Notes: generated from the sequence alone by a model not told the origin. Numbered from the stretch's first letter, positions 7,783-17,406 are shown. The stretch is 51,889 nucleotides of DNA from Gammaproteobacteria bacterium (GCA_037388465.1 JARRKE010000021.1:1-51889); one strand, 5' to 3'. Made by a program: numbers and translations.

Positions 7783-10521
7783 TTACTCCGCTTTGTTTTC
7801 GCTGCCGGCGTGGGCTGCGGGTGCAGCTTCAGCCGGTGCGTCGTTGCGCGGGGTGGGTGATTCGGGTCGGGCCGGTTTTTCCGCAGCGCCGGCGGTGGGG
7901 TTAATCACCGGCAGGGGTTTCACTTCACCGGGACCGGCGGATTCGGGTTTGCTCTCGGCACGCGGTGCCGACTGCTCGGGCTTGCGGCTTTCACCACTTT
8001 CCGGCTTGCGCGCTTCCTGAGGCGCGGGTTCGGCTGCTGCGGGTTTTTTCTCCGCGGACTCGCTGCTGCTTCCTGCGGGTTTCTGACTACCCTGGGGCTG
8101 CTGCCCTCCCTGAGACTGATCGCGCTGCGGTTGACCGCCCTGGGGCTGACCACCCTGAGACTGATCGCGCTGCGGTTGACCGCCCTGGGGCTGACCACCC
8201 TGAGACTGACCACCCTGGGGCTGACCACCCTGGGGCTGACCACCCTGGGGCTGACCTCCCTGGGGCTGACCACCCTGGGGCTGACCACCCTGGGGCTGAC
8301 CACCCTGGGGCTGACCACCCTGGGGCTGACCTCCCTGGGGCTGACCTCCCTGGGGCTGACCTCCCTGGGGCTGACCGCCTTGGGGTTGACCACCTTGAGG
8401 TTGCTGCCCGCTCTGGTCCTGGCTGCCTTGCGGCTGCTGTTCACCTTGCTGGGCGTTTTGCGACTGCTCCGAACGATTGCGGTTACGGCGACGTCCGCCG
8501 CGACGTCCGCGGCTCGAGCGACTGCCCGATGGTTTGGAGGAGCCGCCGTTTTCCGGTTTTTCCTGTTCGCCCTTGGCGGGTTGCTGTTCACCCTTGGACT
8601 GCTGGGTTTCCTGGCGCGGCTTTTCAGCCTCGGGCTGTGCCTGCTGCCGGGCTTCCTTCTTTTGCGGCCTCGAACCTTTTTGCTCGTCCGAACCGTTTCT
8701 GGAGGAAGCCGGCCGGCGACGGCGTTGTTCACCGCGCTCTTCCTTCTGGCTGGAGCGGCGCGGGCTTTGTTTTCTGGGCTTGGGTGCTTCTTCCTCGACC
8801 TTGATTTGCCCGCGGCGCGGGTCGGGGGCGAAAAAGTAGTTCCAGAACTGGACGAGCAGGCCGGGTTTCAGCGTTTGCTGCCCGGCTGTGGAATCCTCGG
8901 GTTCGGCCACCATCGGTGCCGGTGTGGCCGGGGTGACGCTCTGGACCAGCGGCGTTTCGGCGCGCTGCTGCGCGGCGGCGGCCGTACGCGGTTCCTCTTC
9001 CTCGGGCTTGATGAGTTCGTAGCTGCTCTGGCTGTCGCGCGACATTTCGTCCGTGCGCAGGCGTGTCACATCATAGTGCGGTGTCTGCAGCTGCGGGTTC
9101 GGCAGGATGGTGAGCCGGACCTGATGGCGGGTTCCGATGTCCGCGACGGCTTCGCGCTTTTCGTTGAGCAGGAAGGTGGCCACCTCGACGGGCACCTGGG
9201 CAATGACCTCGCCCGTCTTTTCCTTCATGGCCTCTTCTTCCATGAGGCGCAGGATGGACAGGCTCAGCGATTCCACGCTGCGCACGGTGCCCTGGCCCGA
9301 GCAGCGGGGGCAGACGATCTGGCTGGACTCGCCCAGCGACGGGCGCAGGCGCTGGCGCGACATTTCCAGCAGGCCGAAGCGCGAGATGCGCCCCATCTGC
9401 ACGCGGGCCCGGTCGAGCTTGACGGCGTCGCGCAGGCGGTTTTCGACCTCGCGCTGGTTCTTGCTGGGCGCCATGTCGATGAAGTCGATCACGATCAGGC
9501 CGCCCAGGTCGCGCAGGCGCAGCTGGCGGGCGATCTCGTCGGCCGCCTCCAGGTTGGTGTTTAGCGCGGTCTCCTCGATGTCGCTGCCCTTGGTGGCGCG
9601 CGCCGAGTTGATGTCGATGGAGATCAGCGCCTCGGTGTGGTCGATGACGATGGCGCCGCCGCCGGGCAGGGTGACCTCGCGCTCGAAGGCGGACTCGATC
9701 TGGCTTTCCACCTGGAAACGGTTGAACAGCGGCACGCGGTCGCTGTAGATCTTGAGCTTGCGCAGATGCTGGGGCATGACCATCTGCATGAAGTCGGTGG
9801 CGCGCTGGTGCACCTGCTCGTCGTCGATGAGGATTTCACCGATGTCCGCGCGGAAGTAGTCGCGCAGGGCGCGGATGATGATGTCGCTTTCCTGGTAGAT
9901 CAGAACCGGCGCCTTGTTCTCCGCGCCCGCCTTCTTGATCGCTTCCCACAGGGTCTTCAGGTAGCCGAAGTCCCATTCCAGTTCCTCGGCGCTGCGATCC
10001 ACGCCCGCGGTGCGCACGATGACGCCCATGTCGCCGGGGATGTCGAGCTTGGAGAGGGCCTCGCGGATGAGGGCGCGTTCCTCGCCCTCGATGCGCCGGG
10101 ATACGCCGCCGGCCTTGGGGTTGTTGGGCATGAGCACCAGGTAGCGCCCGGCCAGGCTGATATAGGTGGTGAGCGCGGCGCCCTTGGTGCCGCGTTCTTC
10201 CTTGTCGACCTGGACGATGACTTCCTGGCCTTCCTTGACGGCTTCCTTGATGGGAGGACGGCCGCCGTTGCCACTCACCCCTTCGGCGTAGTACTCGGGG
10301 GCGATTTCCTTGTAGGGCAGGAAACCATGGCGCTCGGCGCCATAGTTGACGAAGGCCGCTTCCAGGCTGGGCTCGACGCGGGTGATGACACCCTTGTAGA
10401 TGTTCGCCTTACGCTGTTCGCGGGAGGGAACCTCGATATCGAGATCGTAGAGCTTCTGGCCATCGACCATCGCAACCCGGATCTCTTCGGGCTGCGTGGC
10501 ATTGATGAGGATACGTTTCAT
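7783..10521 (-). CDS. rne: Ribonuclease E
   Basis: 912 residues from the ATG giving MKRILINA; an upstream GTG-type extension of 11 codons is unlikely. It is the endoribonuclease that starts mRNA decay and processes rRNA, tRNA and small RNAs on the inner membrane. S1 domain about 36-120; catalytic Asp303 and Asp346 fall at the same numbers as in E. coli; the zinc link is C404-P-R-C407. A membrane-anchoring amphipathic helix is visible at 551-565 ([14 protein letters not shown]). It is followed by arginine-rich RNA-binding blocks, then a PQGGQ pentapeptide array and a Pro/Glu/Ala-rich tail. The tail shows no recognisable degradosome sites by eye. It is transcribed away from rluC with a long leader, as in E. 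coli, where the leader mediates autoregulation. Confidence 0.97.
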   Translation of the reverse strand: MKRILINATQPEEIRVAMVDGQKLYDLDIEVPSREQRKANIYKGVITRVEPSLEAAFVNYGAERHGFLPYKEIAPEYYAEGVSGNGGRPPIKEAVKEGQEVIVQVDKEERGTKGAALTTYISLAGRYLVLMPNNPKAGGVSRRIEGEERALIREALSKLDIPGDMGVIVRTAGVDRSAEELEWDFGYLKTLWEAIKKAGAENKAPVLIYQESDIIIRALRDYFRADIGEILIDDEQVHQRATDFMQMVMPQHLRKLKIYSDRVPLFNRFQVESQIESAFEREVTLPGGGAIVIDHTEALISIDINSARATKGSDIEETALNTNLEAADEIARQLRLRDLGGLIVIDFIDMAPSKNQREVENRLRDAVKLDRARVQMGRISRFGLLEMSRQRLRPSLGESSQIVCPRCSGQGTVRSVESLSLSILRLMEEEAMKEKTGEVIAQVPVEVATFLLNEKREAVADIGTRHQVRLTILPNPQLQTPHYDVTRLRTDEMSRDSQSSYELIKPEEEEPRTAAAAQQRAETPLVQSVTPATPAPMVAEPEDSTAGQQTLKPGLLVQFWNYFFAPDPRRGQIKVEEEAPKPRKQSPRRSSQKEERGEQRRRRPASSRNGSDEQKGSRPQKKEARQQAQPEAEKPRQETQQSKGEQQPAKGEQEKPENGGSSKPSGSRSSRGRRGGRRRNRNRSEQSQNAQQGEQQPQGSQDQSGQQPQGGQPQGGQPQGGQPQGGQPQGGQPQGGQPQGGQPQGGQPQGGQPQGGQPQGGQPQGGQPQGGQSQGGQPQGGQPQRDQSQGGQPQGGQPQRDQSQGGQQPQGSQKPAGSSSESAEKKPAAAEPAPQEARKPESGESRKPEQSAPRAESKPESAGPGEVKPLPVINPTAGAAEKPARPESPTPRNDAPAEAAPAAHAGSENKAE
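8101..8400. repeat. 15-bp tandem repeat array inside rne (PQGGQ repeats)
   Basis: Twenty consecutive 15-bp units with plus-strand consensus CTGACCACCCTGGGG. The part from 8191 to 8400 holds 14 uninterrupted units, several identical. Units at 8116-8160 are repeated exactly at 8161-8205 as a 45-bp block, a recent duplication. A further unit lies at 8083-8097, set off by 3 extra bases. All units keep the rne frame and encode QGGQP-type pentapeptides in the disordered C-terminal tail. Confidence 0.97.
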
Positions 10522-10889
10522 TAAGAGGGTCTCTTGGCATACGCTCACCCACACCCGGGAGCGGCTGCCTGCGCACGGTCTTGGACGGCGCGGCCTGCCA
10601 AGTTCTGATCTGCGGTCTCACGCAAAGAGACAGCATCTGTGTAATTAGATGCACGGTCAGAGACATTCCGAATCTGGGGGCGATATAGTTAATCACGACG
10701 CTCACGCGGTTTAGGTGCTGAGCGGGCTACTTTCACACGCCAAACCCGGTCTAGGCCGGGTCTGGCGGAAAAATCTTTAAATAACGCACTGTCGCCAGTC
10801 TGTTGTACGCAAAATGTCCGGCGACTTATGCACTATATCAGCCCGCAGGAATTCCATCAAACCCTTGATTGAACTGTTATTATCCGCGC
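10522..10889 (-). promoter_or_regulatory. Structured rne 5' leader region / rne-rluC divergent intergenic
   Basis: 368 bp between the start codons of rne and rluC. Read as minus-strand RNA it has a long hairpin at 10738-10767: 12 pairs including one G-U, loop of 6. On the plus strand the same position is an A-C mismatch, favouring an RNA made towards rne. A second hairpin lies at 10633-10652 (GCATCT/AGATGC). A GTCTC element at 10615-10619 can pair with GAGAC at either 10627-10631 or 10660-10664, giving mutually exclusive folds. E. coli rne has a leader of similar length whose hairpins mediate autoregulation by RNase E; the same role here is an inference. No convincing -35/-10 pair was found. 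Confidence 0.6.
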
Positions 10890-11843
10890 ATGAGCACGCC
10901 ATCCGCCAAGCCCGCAAGCGGGGTCAGACACCAGCAGGTAAGCCGCGCCGAGGCCGGCCAGCGGGTGGACAATTATCTGCTGCGGGTCCTGAAAGGTGTG
11001 CCCCGCAGCCGGATCTACCGGATTCTGCGCAAGGGCGAGGTGCGGGTGAACGGCAAGCGCATCAAGCCCGAGTACCGGCTGCAGGCCGGGGATGAGGTCC
11101 GCCTCCCGCCGGTTCGGCAGGCCCAGGCACCGAAGGAGGCCCCGCAGCTGCCGGCCGGATTGGACGAACGCCTCGAGGCGGCGATCCTGGCCGAGGACGA
11201 GTACCTGATGATTCTCGACAAGCCCAGCGGGCTGGCCGTGCATGGCGGCAGCACCCTGGGGTTCGGAGTGATCGAGGCGCTGCGGGCGATCCGCCCCAAC
11301 GCGCCGTTTCTCGAACTGGCGCATCGTCTGGACCGGGCCACCAGCGGCTGCCTGGTGGTGGCCAAGACCCGCGCCGTGCTGAACGAGCTGCACGGACTGC
11401 TGCGCGACGGCAAGGTGGAAAAGCATTACCTGGCGCTGCTGGCGGGACACTGGGAAGGCGGGCCGCGGCGCGTCGAGCTGGCGCTGAGCCGCGGCGAGGG
11501 TGCGGCGCACTCGAAGGTGAGCGTCGACGAGGCCGGCAAGGCGGCGAGCAGCCTGTTCACGCCCAAAAAGCGCTGGCCGCAGGCCACGCTGGCGGATGTG
11601 CGCATCTTTACCGGCCGTACGCACCAGATCCGCGTGCATGCCGCGCATATCGGGCACCCCGTCGCCGGGGACGAAAAGTACGGCGACTTCGACTTCAACC
11701 GGACCCTGCGGCGGGAAGGACTCAAGCGTTTGTTTCTGCACGCCAGCGAGTTGCGCTTTCAACTGCCTGTAAGCGGGCGCAAGTATCATGTGCAGGCAGC
11801 GTTGCCTGGCGACCTGAAGGATTTTCTGAAAACGTTCAAATGA
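10890..11843 (+). CDS. rluC: 23S rRNA pseudouridine synthase RluC
   Basis: 317 residues from ATG 10890; an in-frame TTG seven codons upstream is not favoured. RluC makes pseudouridines 955, 2504 and 2580 of 23S rRNA in E. coli. An S4 RNA-binding domain covers about 15-75 (RVDNYLLRVL...YRILRKGEVRVNG), and the catalytic Asp148 lies in HRLDRATSG. The C-terminal part has the TGRTHQIRVH motif of the RluA superfamily. The divergent position opposite rne is the classical rluC context. Its stop overlaps the next start by ATGA. Confidence 0.96.
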   Translation: MSTPSAKPASGVRHQQVSRAEAGQRVDNYLLRVLKGVPRSRIYRILRKGEVRVNGKRIKPEYRLQAGDEVRLPPVRQAQAPKEAPQLPAGLDERLEAAILAEDEYLMILDKPSGLAVHGGSTLGFGVIEALRAIRPNAPFLELAHRLDRATSGCLVVAKTRAVLNELHGLLRDGKVEKHYLALLAGHWEGGPRRVELALSRGEGAAHSKVSVDEAGKAASSLFTPKKRWPQATLADVRIFTGRTHQIRVHAAHIGHPVAGDEKYGDFDFNRTLRREGLKRLFLHASELRFQLPVSGRKYHVQAALPGDLKDFLKTFK

Positions 11844-12526
11844 CTGCAGTGAAACAAGACTACGAATTGCTGATCTTCGATTGGGACGGCACGGTGATGG
11901 ATTCGGTGGCGCGCATCGTCTCCTGCCTGCATCGTGCGGCCGTGGACGCGGGCGGTAACGTGCCGCCGCGCGAGGCACTGCGCGACGTCATCGGGCTGGG
12001 CCTGCGCGAGGCGATCCTCGCCCTGTTCCCCGCGGCCGACGAGGCGTTCATCGAACGCTATTCGGCGGCCTACCGCGATTATTTTCTGGGCGGCGACGAT
12101 ACGCCCAGCCCGCTGTATGCCGGTGCCCGGGAAACGCTGACCGGGCTGCGTCAGCAGGGCTATTACCTGGCGGTCGCCACCGGCAAGTCGCGCCGCGGCC
12201 TCGACCGGGTGCTGGAGGAAACCGGCCTGGGCGATCTGTTCGCGGTCACGCGCTGCGCGGACGAGACCTTTTCCAAGCCGCACCCGCAGATGCTGCACGA
12301 GATCCTGACCGATCTGGACACGCAGCCTGGCGCCGCCCTGATGATCGGCGATTCGGAATACGATGTGCTGATGGGACAGAATGCGGGCGTGGACGCCCTG
12401 GCGGTGAGTTACGGCGTGCATTCGCTGGAGCGCCTGCAGGCACACCGGACGGTGGGTTACATCGAGGCGATCACCGAACTGCCGGCCTGGCTGGATCAGC
12501 GGCTGCCCGAGGCGGCCGGGGCCTGA
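11840..12526 (+). CDS. HAD-superfamily phosphatase, phosphoglycolate-phosphatase-like
   Basis: 228 residues. Motif I is DWDGT with nucleophile Asp14 and acid Asp16; motif II is around ATGKS; motif III/IV is KPHP...MIGDSEYD with the metal-binding acids. A helical cap lies between motifs I and II. It overlaps rluC by 4 bp and is probably translated with it. The same HAD gene follows rluC in Pseudomonas. Substrate not determined; phosphoglycolate or another small phosphate ester is possible. Confidence 0.9.
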   Translation: MTAVKQDYELLIFDWDGTVMDSVARIVSCLHRAAVDAGGNVPPREALRDVIGLGLREAILALFPAADEAFIERYSAAYRDYFLGGDDTPSPLYAGARETLTGLRQQGYYLAVATGKSRRGLDRVLEETGLGDLFAVTRCADETFSKPHPQMLHEILTDLDTQPGAALMIGDSEYDVLMGQNAGVDALAVSYGVHSLERLQAHRTVGYIEAITELPAWLDQRLPEAAGA

Positions 12527-12563
12527 ACGACGAGGAACCATCTGCTGCGCAGAGGAGAGGGAT

Positions 12564-13541
12564 ATGAGCGACGCGAATCAACAACGGCCCGGCCAGAACG
12601 AACCGCAGGGCTGGGAACGACAGGCCCTGATGCGCCTGGCCGAGGCGGGCCTGCGGGAGCAGCAGATCTCGCGGCGCTGGGGGATATTTTTCAAATTGCT
12701 CGGTTTTATCTACCTGTTCCTGCTGCTGGCGATCTTCGTGGGGAATTACGGCAAGGCGCCCAGCCTGGTCGAGGGCCGGCACACCGCGTTGGTCGATCTG
12801 AACGGGGTGATCGGGGCGGGTAACGACGCCGACGCGCAGAATATCGTGTCGGCGCTGGAAAACGCCTTTGAGGCCAAGGGCACGGCAGGTGTGATCCTGC
12901 GCATCAACAGTCCCGGCGGCAGCCCGGTGCAGTCCGCTTATATCTACGATGCCATCCGCCGGCTGGAACAGGCTCATCCCAAGATTCCGGTTTATGCGGT
13001 CATCGAGGACGTCGGCGCCTCGGGCGCTTATTACGTTGCCGCCGCGGCGAACAGGATCTATGCCAACCCGGCCAGTCTGGTCGGCTCGATCGGGGTGCGC
13101 ATGGACAGCTTCGGATTCGTGGATGCGATCAAGAAGCTCGGCGTGACGCGCCGCCTGCTGACCTCGGGCGACCACAAGGGCATGCTCGATCCCTTCTTGC
13201 CGCAGAATCCGGAGGACGTGACCCATGTCCAGCAGATGCTGGACCAGATTCACCAGCAGTTCATCCAGGCGGTGGAGCAGGGGCGTGGCAAGCGTCTCAA
13301 GAAGGATACGCCGCAGTTGTTCAGCGGCTGGGTATGGACGGGCAAGGATGCGCTCAAGCTGGGCCTGATCGACGGTTTCGGCAGTCCCACCTACGTGGCC
13401 CGCGATGTGATCGGCGCCAAGCGCATCGTCAATTACACGCCGCGCAAACCCTGGCTGGAGCGTCTGACCGGCGAGGTCGGCACCTCGGCCGCCCGGGCGT
13501 TCATGACGCAGCTGGAGGCCCGGCAGCTGAAGCTGGATTAG
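12564..13541 (+). CDS. sppA: Signal peptide peptidase SppA, S49 family (short form)
   Basis: 325 residues. One membrane segment at about 40-60, then the periplasmic Ser/Lys protease domain. Catalytic Ser153 lies in GASGAYY and Lys205 in SGDHKGM; their 52-residue spacing equals that of B. subtilis SppA (S147/K199). INSPGGSP is the oxyanion-side loop. It degrades cleaved signal peptides in the membrane. It is preceded by AGAGGAGAG-like ribosome-site sequence and follows the HAD gene by 37 bp, as in Pseudomonas. Confidence 0.94.
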   Translation: MSDANQQRPGQNEPQGWERQALMRLAEAGLREQQISRRWGIFFKLLGFIYLFLLLAIFVGNYGKAPSLVEGRHTALVDLNGVIGAGNDADAQNIVSALENAFEAKGTAGVILRINSPGGSPVQSAYIYDAIRRLEQAHPKIPVYAVIEDVGASGAYYVAAAANRIYANPASLVGSIGVRMDSFGFVDAIKKLGVTRRLLTSGDHKGMLDPFLPQNPEDVTHVQQMLDQIHQQFIQAVEQGRGKRLKKDTPQLFSGWVWTGKDALKLGLIDGFGSPTYVARDVIGAKRIVNYTPRKPWLERLTGEVGTSAARAFMTQLEARQLKLD

Positions 13542-13553
13542 CCGGATAAAAGG

Positions 13554-14138
13554 CTAGCCGCAGACGCGGACGCCCTCGGTCTCGAGCATGGTGGTGAGGC
13601 GGATCAGCGGCAGGCCGATCAGCGCGGTCGGGTCGTCGCCGCGCATGGCCTCGAACAGGCAGATGCCCAGTGCCTCCGACTTGAAGCTGCCCGCGCAGTT
13701 GTAGGGCTGCTCGGCCTGCAGATAGGCCTCGATCTGTGCGTCCCGCAGCGGCCGCATCACGACGGTGAACAACACGTCGTCCACCTGCAGTTCTCCGCTT
13801 TGCGCGTTCAGCAGCGCCAGCCCGGTATGAAAACGCACTTCCTTGCCCGACAGGAAGCGCAGCTGCTCCACCGCCCGGGCGTGGTCGCCGGGCTTGCCCA
13901 GGATTTCGCCTTCGCATTCGGCGCACTGGTCCGAACCGATGATCAGGCCGCGTTCGGCCTGTTCGGCGACGGCCCGGGCCTTGGCCTCGGACAGGCGCTT
14001 GACCAGCTGCGCGGGCGTTTCGCCGGGGCGCCGGGATTCGTCGACCTCGGGGCTGATACAGGTGAAGTCGAGGCGCAGCCGGTCGAGCAGGGCGCGGCGA
14101 AACGGCGAACTCGACGCCAGGATGATCGGTACCGCCAT
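13554..14138 (-). CDS. maf: Maf-family nucleotide pyrophosphatase, YceF type
   Basis: 194 residues, the same length as E. coli YceF, to which it aligns throughout (SSPFRRALLDRL near 9-20, LIIGSDQCAE, CAGSFKSE, GLPLIRL). YceF-type Maf enzymes hydrolyse 7-methyl-GTP and are thought to clean modified nucleotides from the pool. It is the last gene of a minus-strand group, 4 bp after pycB, and converges on sppA. In E. coli and Pseudomonas the same gene also lies by rne-rluC or sppA. Confidence 0.93.
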   Translation of the reverse strand: MAVPIILASSSPFRRALLDRLRLDFTCISPEVDESRRPGETPAQLVKRLSEAKARAVAEQAERGLIIGSDQCAECEGEILGKPGDHARAVEQLRFLSGKEVRFHTGLALLNAQSGELQVDDVLFTVVMRPLRDAQIEAYLQAEQPYNCAGSFKSEALGICLFEAMRGDDPTALIGLPLIRLTTMLETEGVRVCG

Positions 14139-14142
14139 GGGC

Positions 14143-15978
14143 CTACTCGAGTTCGATCAGGACTTCGTCCGGATTGACGCTCTCGCCCTTGCTGACGTAG
14201 ATCTCGGTTACCTTGCCCGCGACCGGCGCCTGGATTTCGGTTTCCATTTTCATGGCCTCGATGACCAGCACGGGGTCGCCCGCCTTGACCTCCGAGCCGA
14301 CCTCCACCAGGACGTCGATGACGGTGCCGGGCATGGTCACGCTGACCTGGCCCGGCTTGGTGGCGCGGGGACGCTTGCTGGTGCCGCGTTCGGCGGGTTT
14401 GGTACTCCCGCCTCCGGCGGCGGGCGTCAGCTCGATCTCCTCCAGACTCTCGAGCATGATTTCTTCCGGCATGCCGTCGACGGTGACGAAATAGGGCCGG
14501 ATGCCGTCGCGCTCGTGGCCGGAACCGCTGATGTGCACGTGGTAAGTCTCGCCGTGCATGGTGACGTTGAACTCGACCGGGGCGGTGGTCGGGGCCGCCG
14601 GCGCCGTTTCCTGTGCCGGCCGTTCCAGGGGCTCCGGCGTCAGGTTGTCCTCCGCGCGCTGCTCCAGGAATTCGCGCCCGATCTCGGGGAACATGGCGTA
14701 GATCAGCACGTCCTCGTCGTTGTGGGCGAGTTCGCCCACCGCCTCGCGCAGGTTGTCGAATTCGTCCTCCAGCAGGTCGGCCGGGCGGCTGTCGATGATG
14801 TCGGTGTTGCCGATGGCCTTGCGCCGCACCACGGGATTCACGCGCCCCGGCGCACGGCCGTAACGGCCCTGCAGGTAGAGCTTCACCTCGTTGGTGATGG
14901 TTTTGTAGCGCTCGCCGGTGAGTACGTTCATGACGGCCTGGGTGCCGACGATCTGGGAGGTGGGGGTGACCAGCGGCGGGTAGCCGAGGTCCTCGCGCAC
15001 CCGCGGGATCTCTTCCAGCACGGCGTTGAACTTGTCCAGCGCGCCCTGTTCGCGCATCTGGTTGATGAGGTTGGAGATCATGCCGCCGGGCACTTGGTTC
15101 ACGTGCACGCGCGTGTCGATGCCGGTGAACTCGCTCTCGAACTGGCGGTATTTCTTGCGCACCTCGTGGAAGTACATGCCGATCTCCTGCAGCAGCGGCA
15201 GGTTCAGGCCGGTGTCGTAGGGGGTGTCCTGCAGCGCGGCGACCATGCTTTCGGTGGCGGGGTGGCTGGCGCCGCCGGAGAACGCGGAGATCGCGGTATC
15301 GATGTGGGTGCAGCCGTGTTCGACCGCCTTCAGGTGCGACATCTCCGACATGCCCGAGGTGGCATGCGAGTGCAGCTGCAGCGGTACGGAGATGGCCTTG
15401 CTCAGGGCGCTGACCAGCTGTTCGGCGGCGAACGGGGTGAGCAGGCTGGCCATGTCCTTGATGACGATACTGTCGCAGCCCATCTCCTCCAGCTTGCGGG
15501 CGTCGGCCACGAACTGCTCCACGGTATGCACCGGGCTCACGGTATAGGAGATCGCGCCCTGGGCGTGCTTGCCCGCCTTCTTGACCGCGTCGATGGCGGT
15601 GCGCAGGTTGCGCAGGTCGTTGAGGGCGTCGAAGATCCGGAACACGTCGATGCCGTTGTCGGCCGAGCGTTCCACGAACTTGCGCACCACGTCGTCGGAG
15701 TAGTGCCGGTAGCCCAGCAGGTTCTGCCCGCGCAGCAGCATCTGCAGCCGGGTGTTGGGCAGGGCCTTGCGCAGTTCGCGCAGGCGTTCCCAGGGGTCTT
15801 CCTTGAGGAAGCGCACGCAGGCATCGAAGGTGGCGCCGCCCCAGACCTCCAGCGACCAGTAGCCGACCTGGTCCAGTTTGGCGCAGATCGGCAGCATGTC
15901 GCTGGTGCGCATGCGGGTGGCGATCAGGCACTGATGGGCATCGCGCAGGATGGTTTCTGTAATTTCAACTTTTGGCAT
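14143..15978 (-). CDS. pycB: Pyruvate carboxylase subunit B / oxaloacetate decarboxylase alpha-like (carboxyltransferase-biotin protein)
   Basis: 611 residues. An HMGL-like TIM-barrel carboxyltransferase domain (ETILRDAHQ at the start, with metal-binding HxH-type residues in LQLHSHAT) occupies about 5-290. The PYC/OADA conserved domain follows to about 460, then a Pro/Ala linker, then a biotinyl domain with Lys577 in EAMKMET. It carries carboxyl transfer between carboxybiotin and pyruvate/oxaloacetate. The adjacent biotin carboxylase gene and the absence of oadB/oadG membrane genes favour a soluble two-subunit pyruvate carboxylase (anaplerosis) over a sodium pump. Confidence 0.93.
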   Translation of the reverse strand: MPKVEITETILRDAHQCLIATRMRTSDMLPICAKLDQVGYWSLEVWGGATFDACVRFLKEDPWERLRELRKALPNTRLQMLLRGQNLLGYRHYSDDVVRKFVERSADNGIDVFRIFDALNDLRNLRTAIDAVKKAGKHAQGAISYTVSPVHTVEQFVADARKLEEMGCDSIVIKDMASLLTPFAAEQLVSALSKAISVPLQLHSHATSGMSEMSHLKAVEHGCTHIDTAISAFSGGASHPATESMVAALQDTPYDTGLNLPLLQEIGMYFHEVRKKYRQFESEFTGIDTRVHVNQVPGGMISNLINQMREQGALDKFNAVLEEIPRVREDLGYPPLVTPTSQIVGTQAVMNVLTGERYKTITNEVKLYLQGRYGRAPGRVNPVVRRKAIGNTDIIDSRPADLLEDEFDNLREAVGELAHNDEDVLIYAMFPEIGREFLEQRAEDNLTPEPLERPAQETAPAAPTTAPVEFNVTMHGETYHVHISGSGHERDGIRPYFVTVDGMPEEIMLESLEEIELTPAAGGGSTKPAERGTSKRPRATKPGQVSVTMPGTVIDVLVEVGSEVKAGDPVLVIEAMKMETEIQAPVAGKVTEIYVSKGESVNPDEVLIELE

Positions 15979-15987
15979 CTGTGCGTC

Positions 15988-17406
15988 CTAAAGACCGTGA
16001 TGTGCGGCGATGACCGCCGAGACGACGGCGGCGATTTCGCGCGTCGGGCGGCGGGTGGAGTACTCGGTCAGTTCGGGGTGGGCCTCAACGAAGCTGGTAT
16101 CGAAGTGGTGTTCGATGAAGTCCTTTGACTCCAGGATCTCCAGATAATAGGGAATCGTGCTCTTGATGCCGAACAGGCCGATGTCGCGCAGCGCCCTGCG
16201 CGAGCGGCGCACGGCGGTATCCCAGTCCAGCGCCCAGACGATGAGTTTCACGCACAACGAGTCGTAGTGCGGCGGAATATGGTAGCCGGTGTAGATGGCG
16301 CCGTCGGTGCGTACCCCGGGGCCGCCGGGGGCGAAATAGCGCGTGATGCGCCCGAAGCTCGGCAGGAAGTCGTTGCGCGGGTCCTCGGCGTTGATGCGGA
16401 ACTCGATCGCATAGCCGCGGTGCTGCACCTGCTCCTGAGTATAGGCGAGGGCCTCACCGGCCGCGATGCGCAGCTGTTCCTGAACGATGTCGATGCCGGT
16501 GATCATCTCGGTGATGGGATGCTCAACCTGCAGGCGGGTGTTCATTTCCATGAAGTAGCACTCGCCGTCCCCGGTGAGCAGGAATTCCACCGTGCCCGCA
16601 TTCTGGTAGCCGACCGCCCGGGCGGCCTTGACGGCCAGTTCCCCCATCAGCGCCCGCTGGTCGGCGTCCAGCTGGGGGGAGGGGGCGATCTCGATCAGTT
16701 TCTGATGCCGGCGCTGGATCGAGCAGTCGCGCTCGAACAGGTGGATGATGTTGCCGTGGGTGTCACCCAGGATCTGCACCTCGATGTGCCGCGGGTTGAC
16801 GATGGCCTTTTCCATGTAGACGTCGGCGCTGCCGAAGGCCTTGGCTGCTTCCGACAGCACGCGCTTGAAATTGCGGCGCAGCTCACCGGGATTTTCACAG
16901 CGGCGGATGCCGCGTCCGCCGCCGCCGTTGGTGGCCTTGAGCATGACGGGGTAGCCGATGTCCTCGGCAAGGGCCAGGGCCTCGTCCAGGTCCTGGAGAT
17001 TGCCCTCGCTGCCGGGAATGACCGGGACGCCGGCGGCGATCATGGCCTGGCGGGCGGCGATCTTGTCGCCCATGCGGCTGATGACGTCGGCCGCCGGTCC
17101 CACGAAGGCGATGCCATGCCGGGCGCAGGTTTCGGCCAGCTGCGGGTTTTCGGACAGGAAGCCGTAGCCGGGGTGGATGGCGTCGCAGCCCGCGGCCCGG
17201 GCGAGGTTCACCAGGCGGTGGACGTTCAGATAGCCGGCGACCGAGTCCGGCCCGATATAATAGGACTCGTCGGCCTTTTTGACGTGCAATCCGTGCCGGT
17301 CGGCATCGGTATAGACGGCCACGGAGGTGATCCCCAGTTCGGCGCAGGCCCGGATGACCCGCACCGCAATCTCCCCCCGATTGGCGATGAGTACCTTTTT
17401 AAACAA
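15988..17406 (-). CDS. pycA: Pyruvate carboxylase subunit A (biotin carboxylase)
   Basis: 472 residues. Biotin carboxylase N domain (KVLIANRGEIAVRVIRA at the start), ATP-grasp domain with GGGGRGIRR (about 161-169) and MEMNTRLQVEHPITE (about 288-302), then the C domain. It carboxylates the biotin on subunit B using ATP and bicarbonate. The length and the C-terminal extension past 445 are typical of archaeal/Pseudomonas-type PycA rather than AccC, and accB is not adjacent. The start codon is TTG (17406), which gives the family's normal N-terminus with a weak ribosome site. Nine bp separate it from pycB. Confidence 0.93.
   Translation of the reverse strand: MFKKVLIANRGEIAVRVIRACAELGITSVAVYTDADRHGLHVKKADESYYIGPDSVAGYLNVHRLVNLARAAGCDAIHPGYGFLSENPQLAETCARHGIAFVGPAADVISRMGDKIAARQAMIAAGVPVIPGSEGNLQDLDEALALAEDIGYPVMLKATNGGGGRGIRRCENPGELRRNFKRVLSEAAKAFGSADVYMEKAIVNPRHIEVQILGDTHGNIIHLFERDCSIQRRHQKLIEIAPSPQLDADQRALMGELAVKAARAVGYQNAGTVEFLLTGDGECYFMEMNTRLQVEHPITEMITGIDIVQEQLRIAAGEALAYTQEQVQHRGYAIEFRINAEDPRNDFLPSFGRITRYFAPGGPGVRTDGAIYTGYHIPPHYDSLCVKLIVWALDWDTAVRRSRRALRDIGLFGIKSTIPYYLEILESKDFIEHHFDTSFVEAHPELTEYSTRRPTREIAAVVSAVIAAHHGL

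Noticed and set aside
8101-8400. Repeat array as a CRISPR
   Set aside because: Units are contiguous with no spacers, keep the rne frame and encode pentapeptides.
8131-9564. Long plus-strand frame rich in Leu-Thr-Gly repeats, like a repeat protein
   Set aside because: It is the antisense shadow of the rne repeat array and catalytic region, with no ribosome site; the opposite strand encodes a full RNase E.
10738-10767. Hairpin as a terminator for a plus-strand transcript
   Set aside because: It has an A-C mismatch on the plus strand, no upstream plus-strand gene and no T tract.
13843-16128. 761-codon plus-strand frame
   Set aside because: Antisense to pycB and maf; composition reflects high GC third positions, and the minus-strand product is a complete carboxyltransferase.
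14143-17406. Sodium-pumping oxaloacetate decarboxylase operon
   Set aside because: No membrane beta or gamma subunit genes flank it; a biotin carboxylase does.
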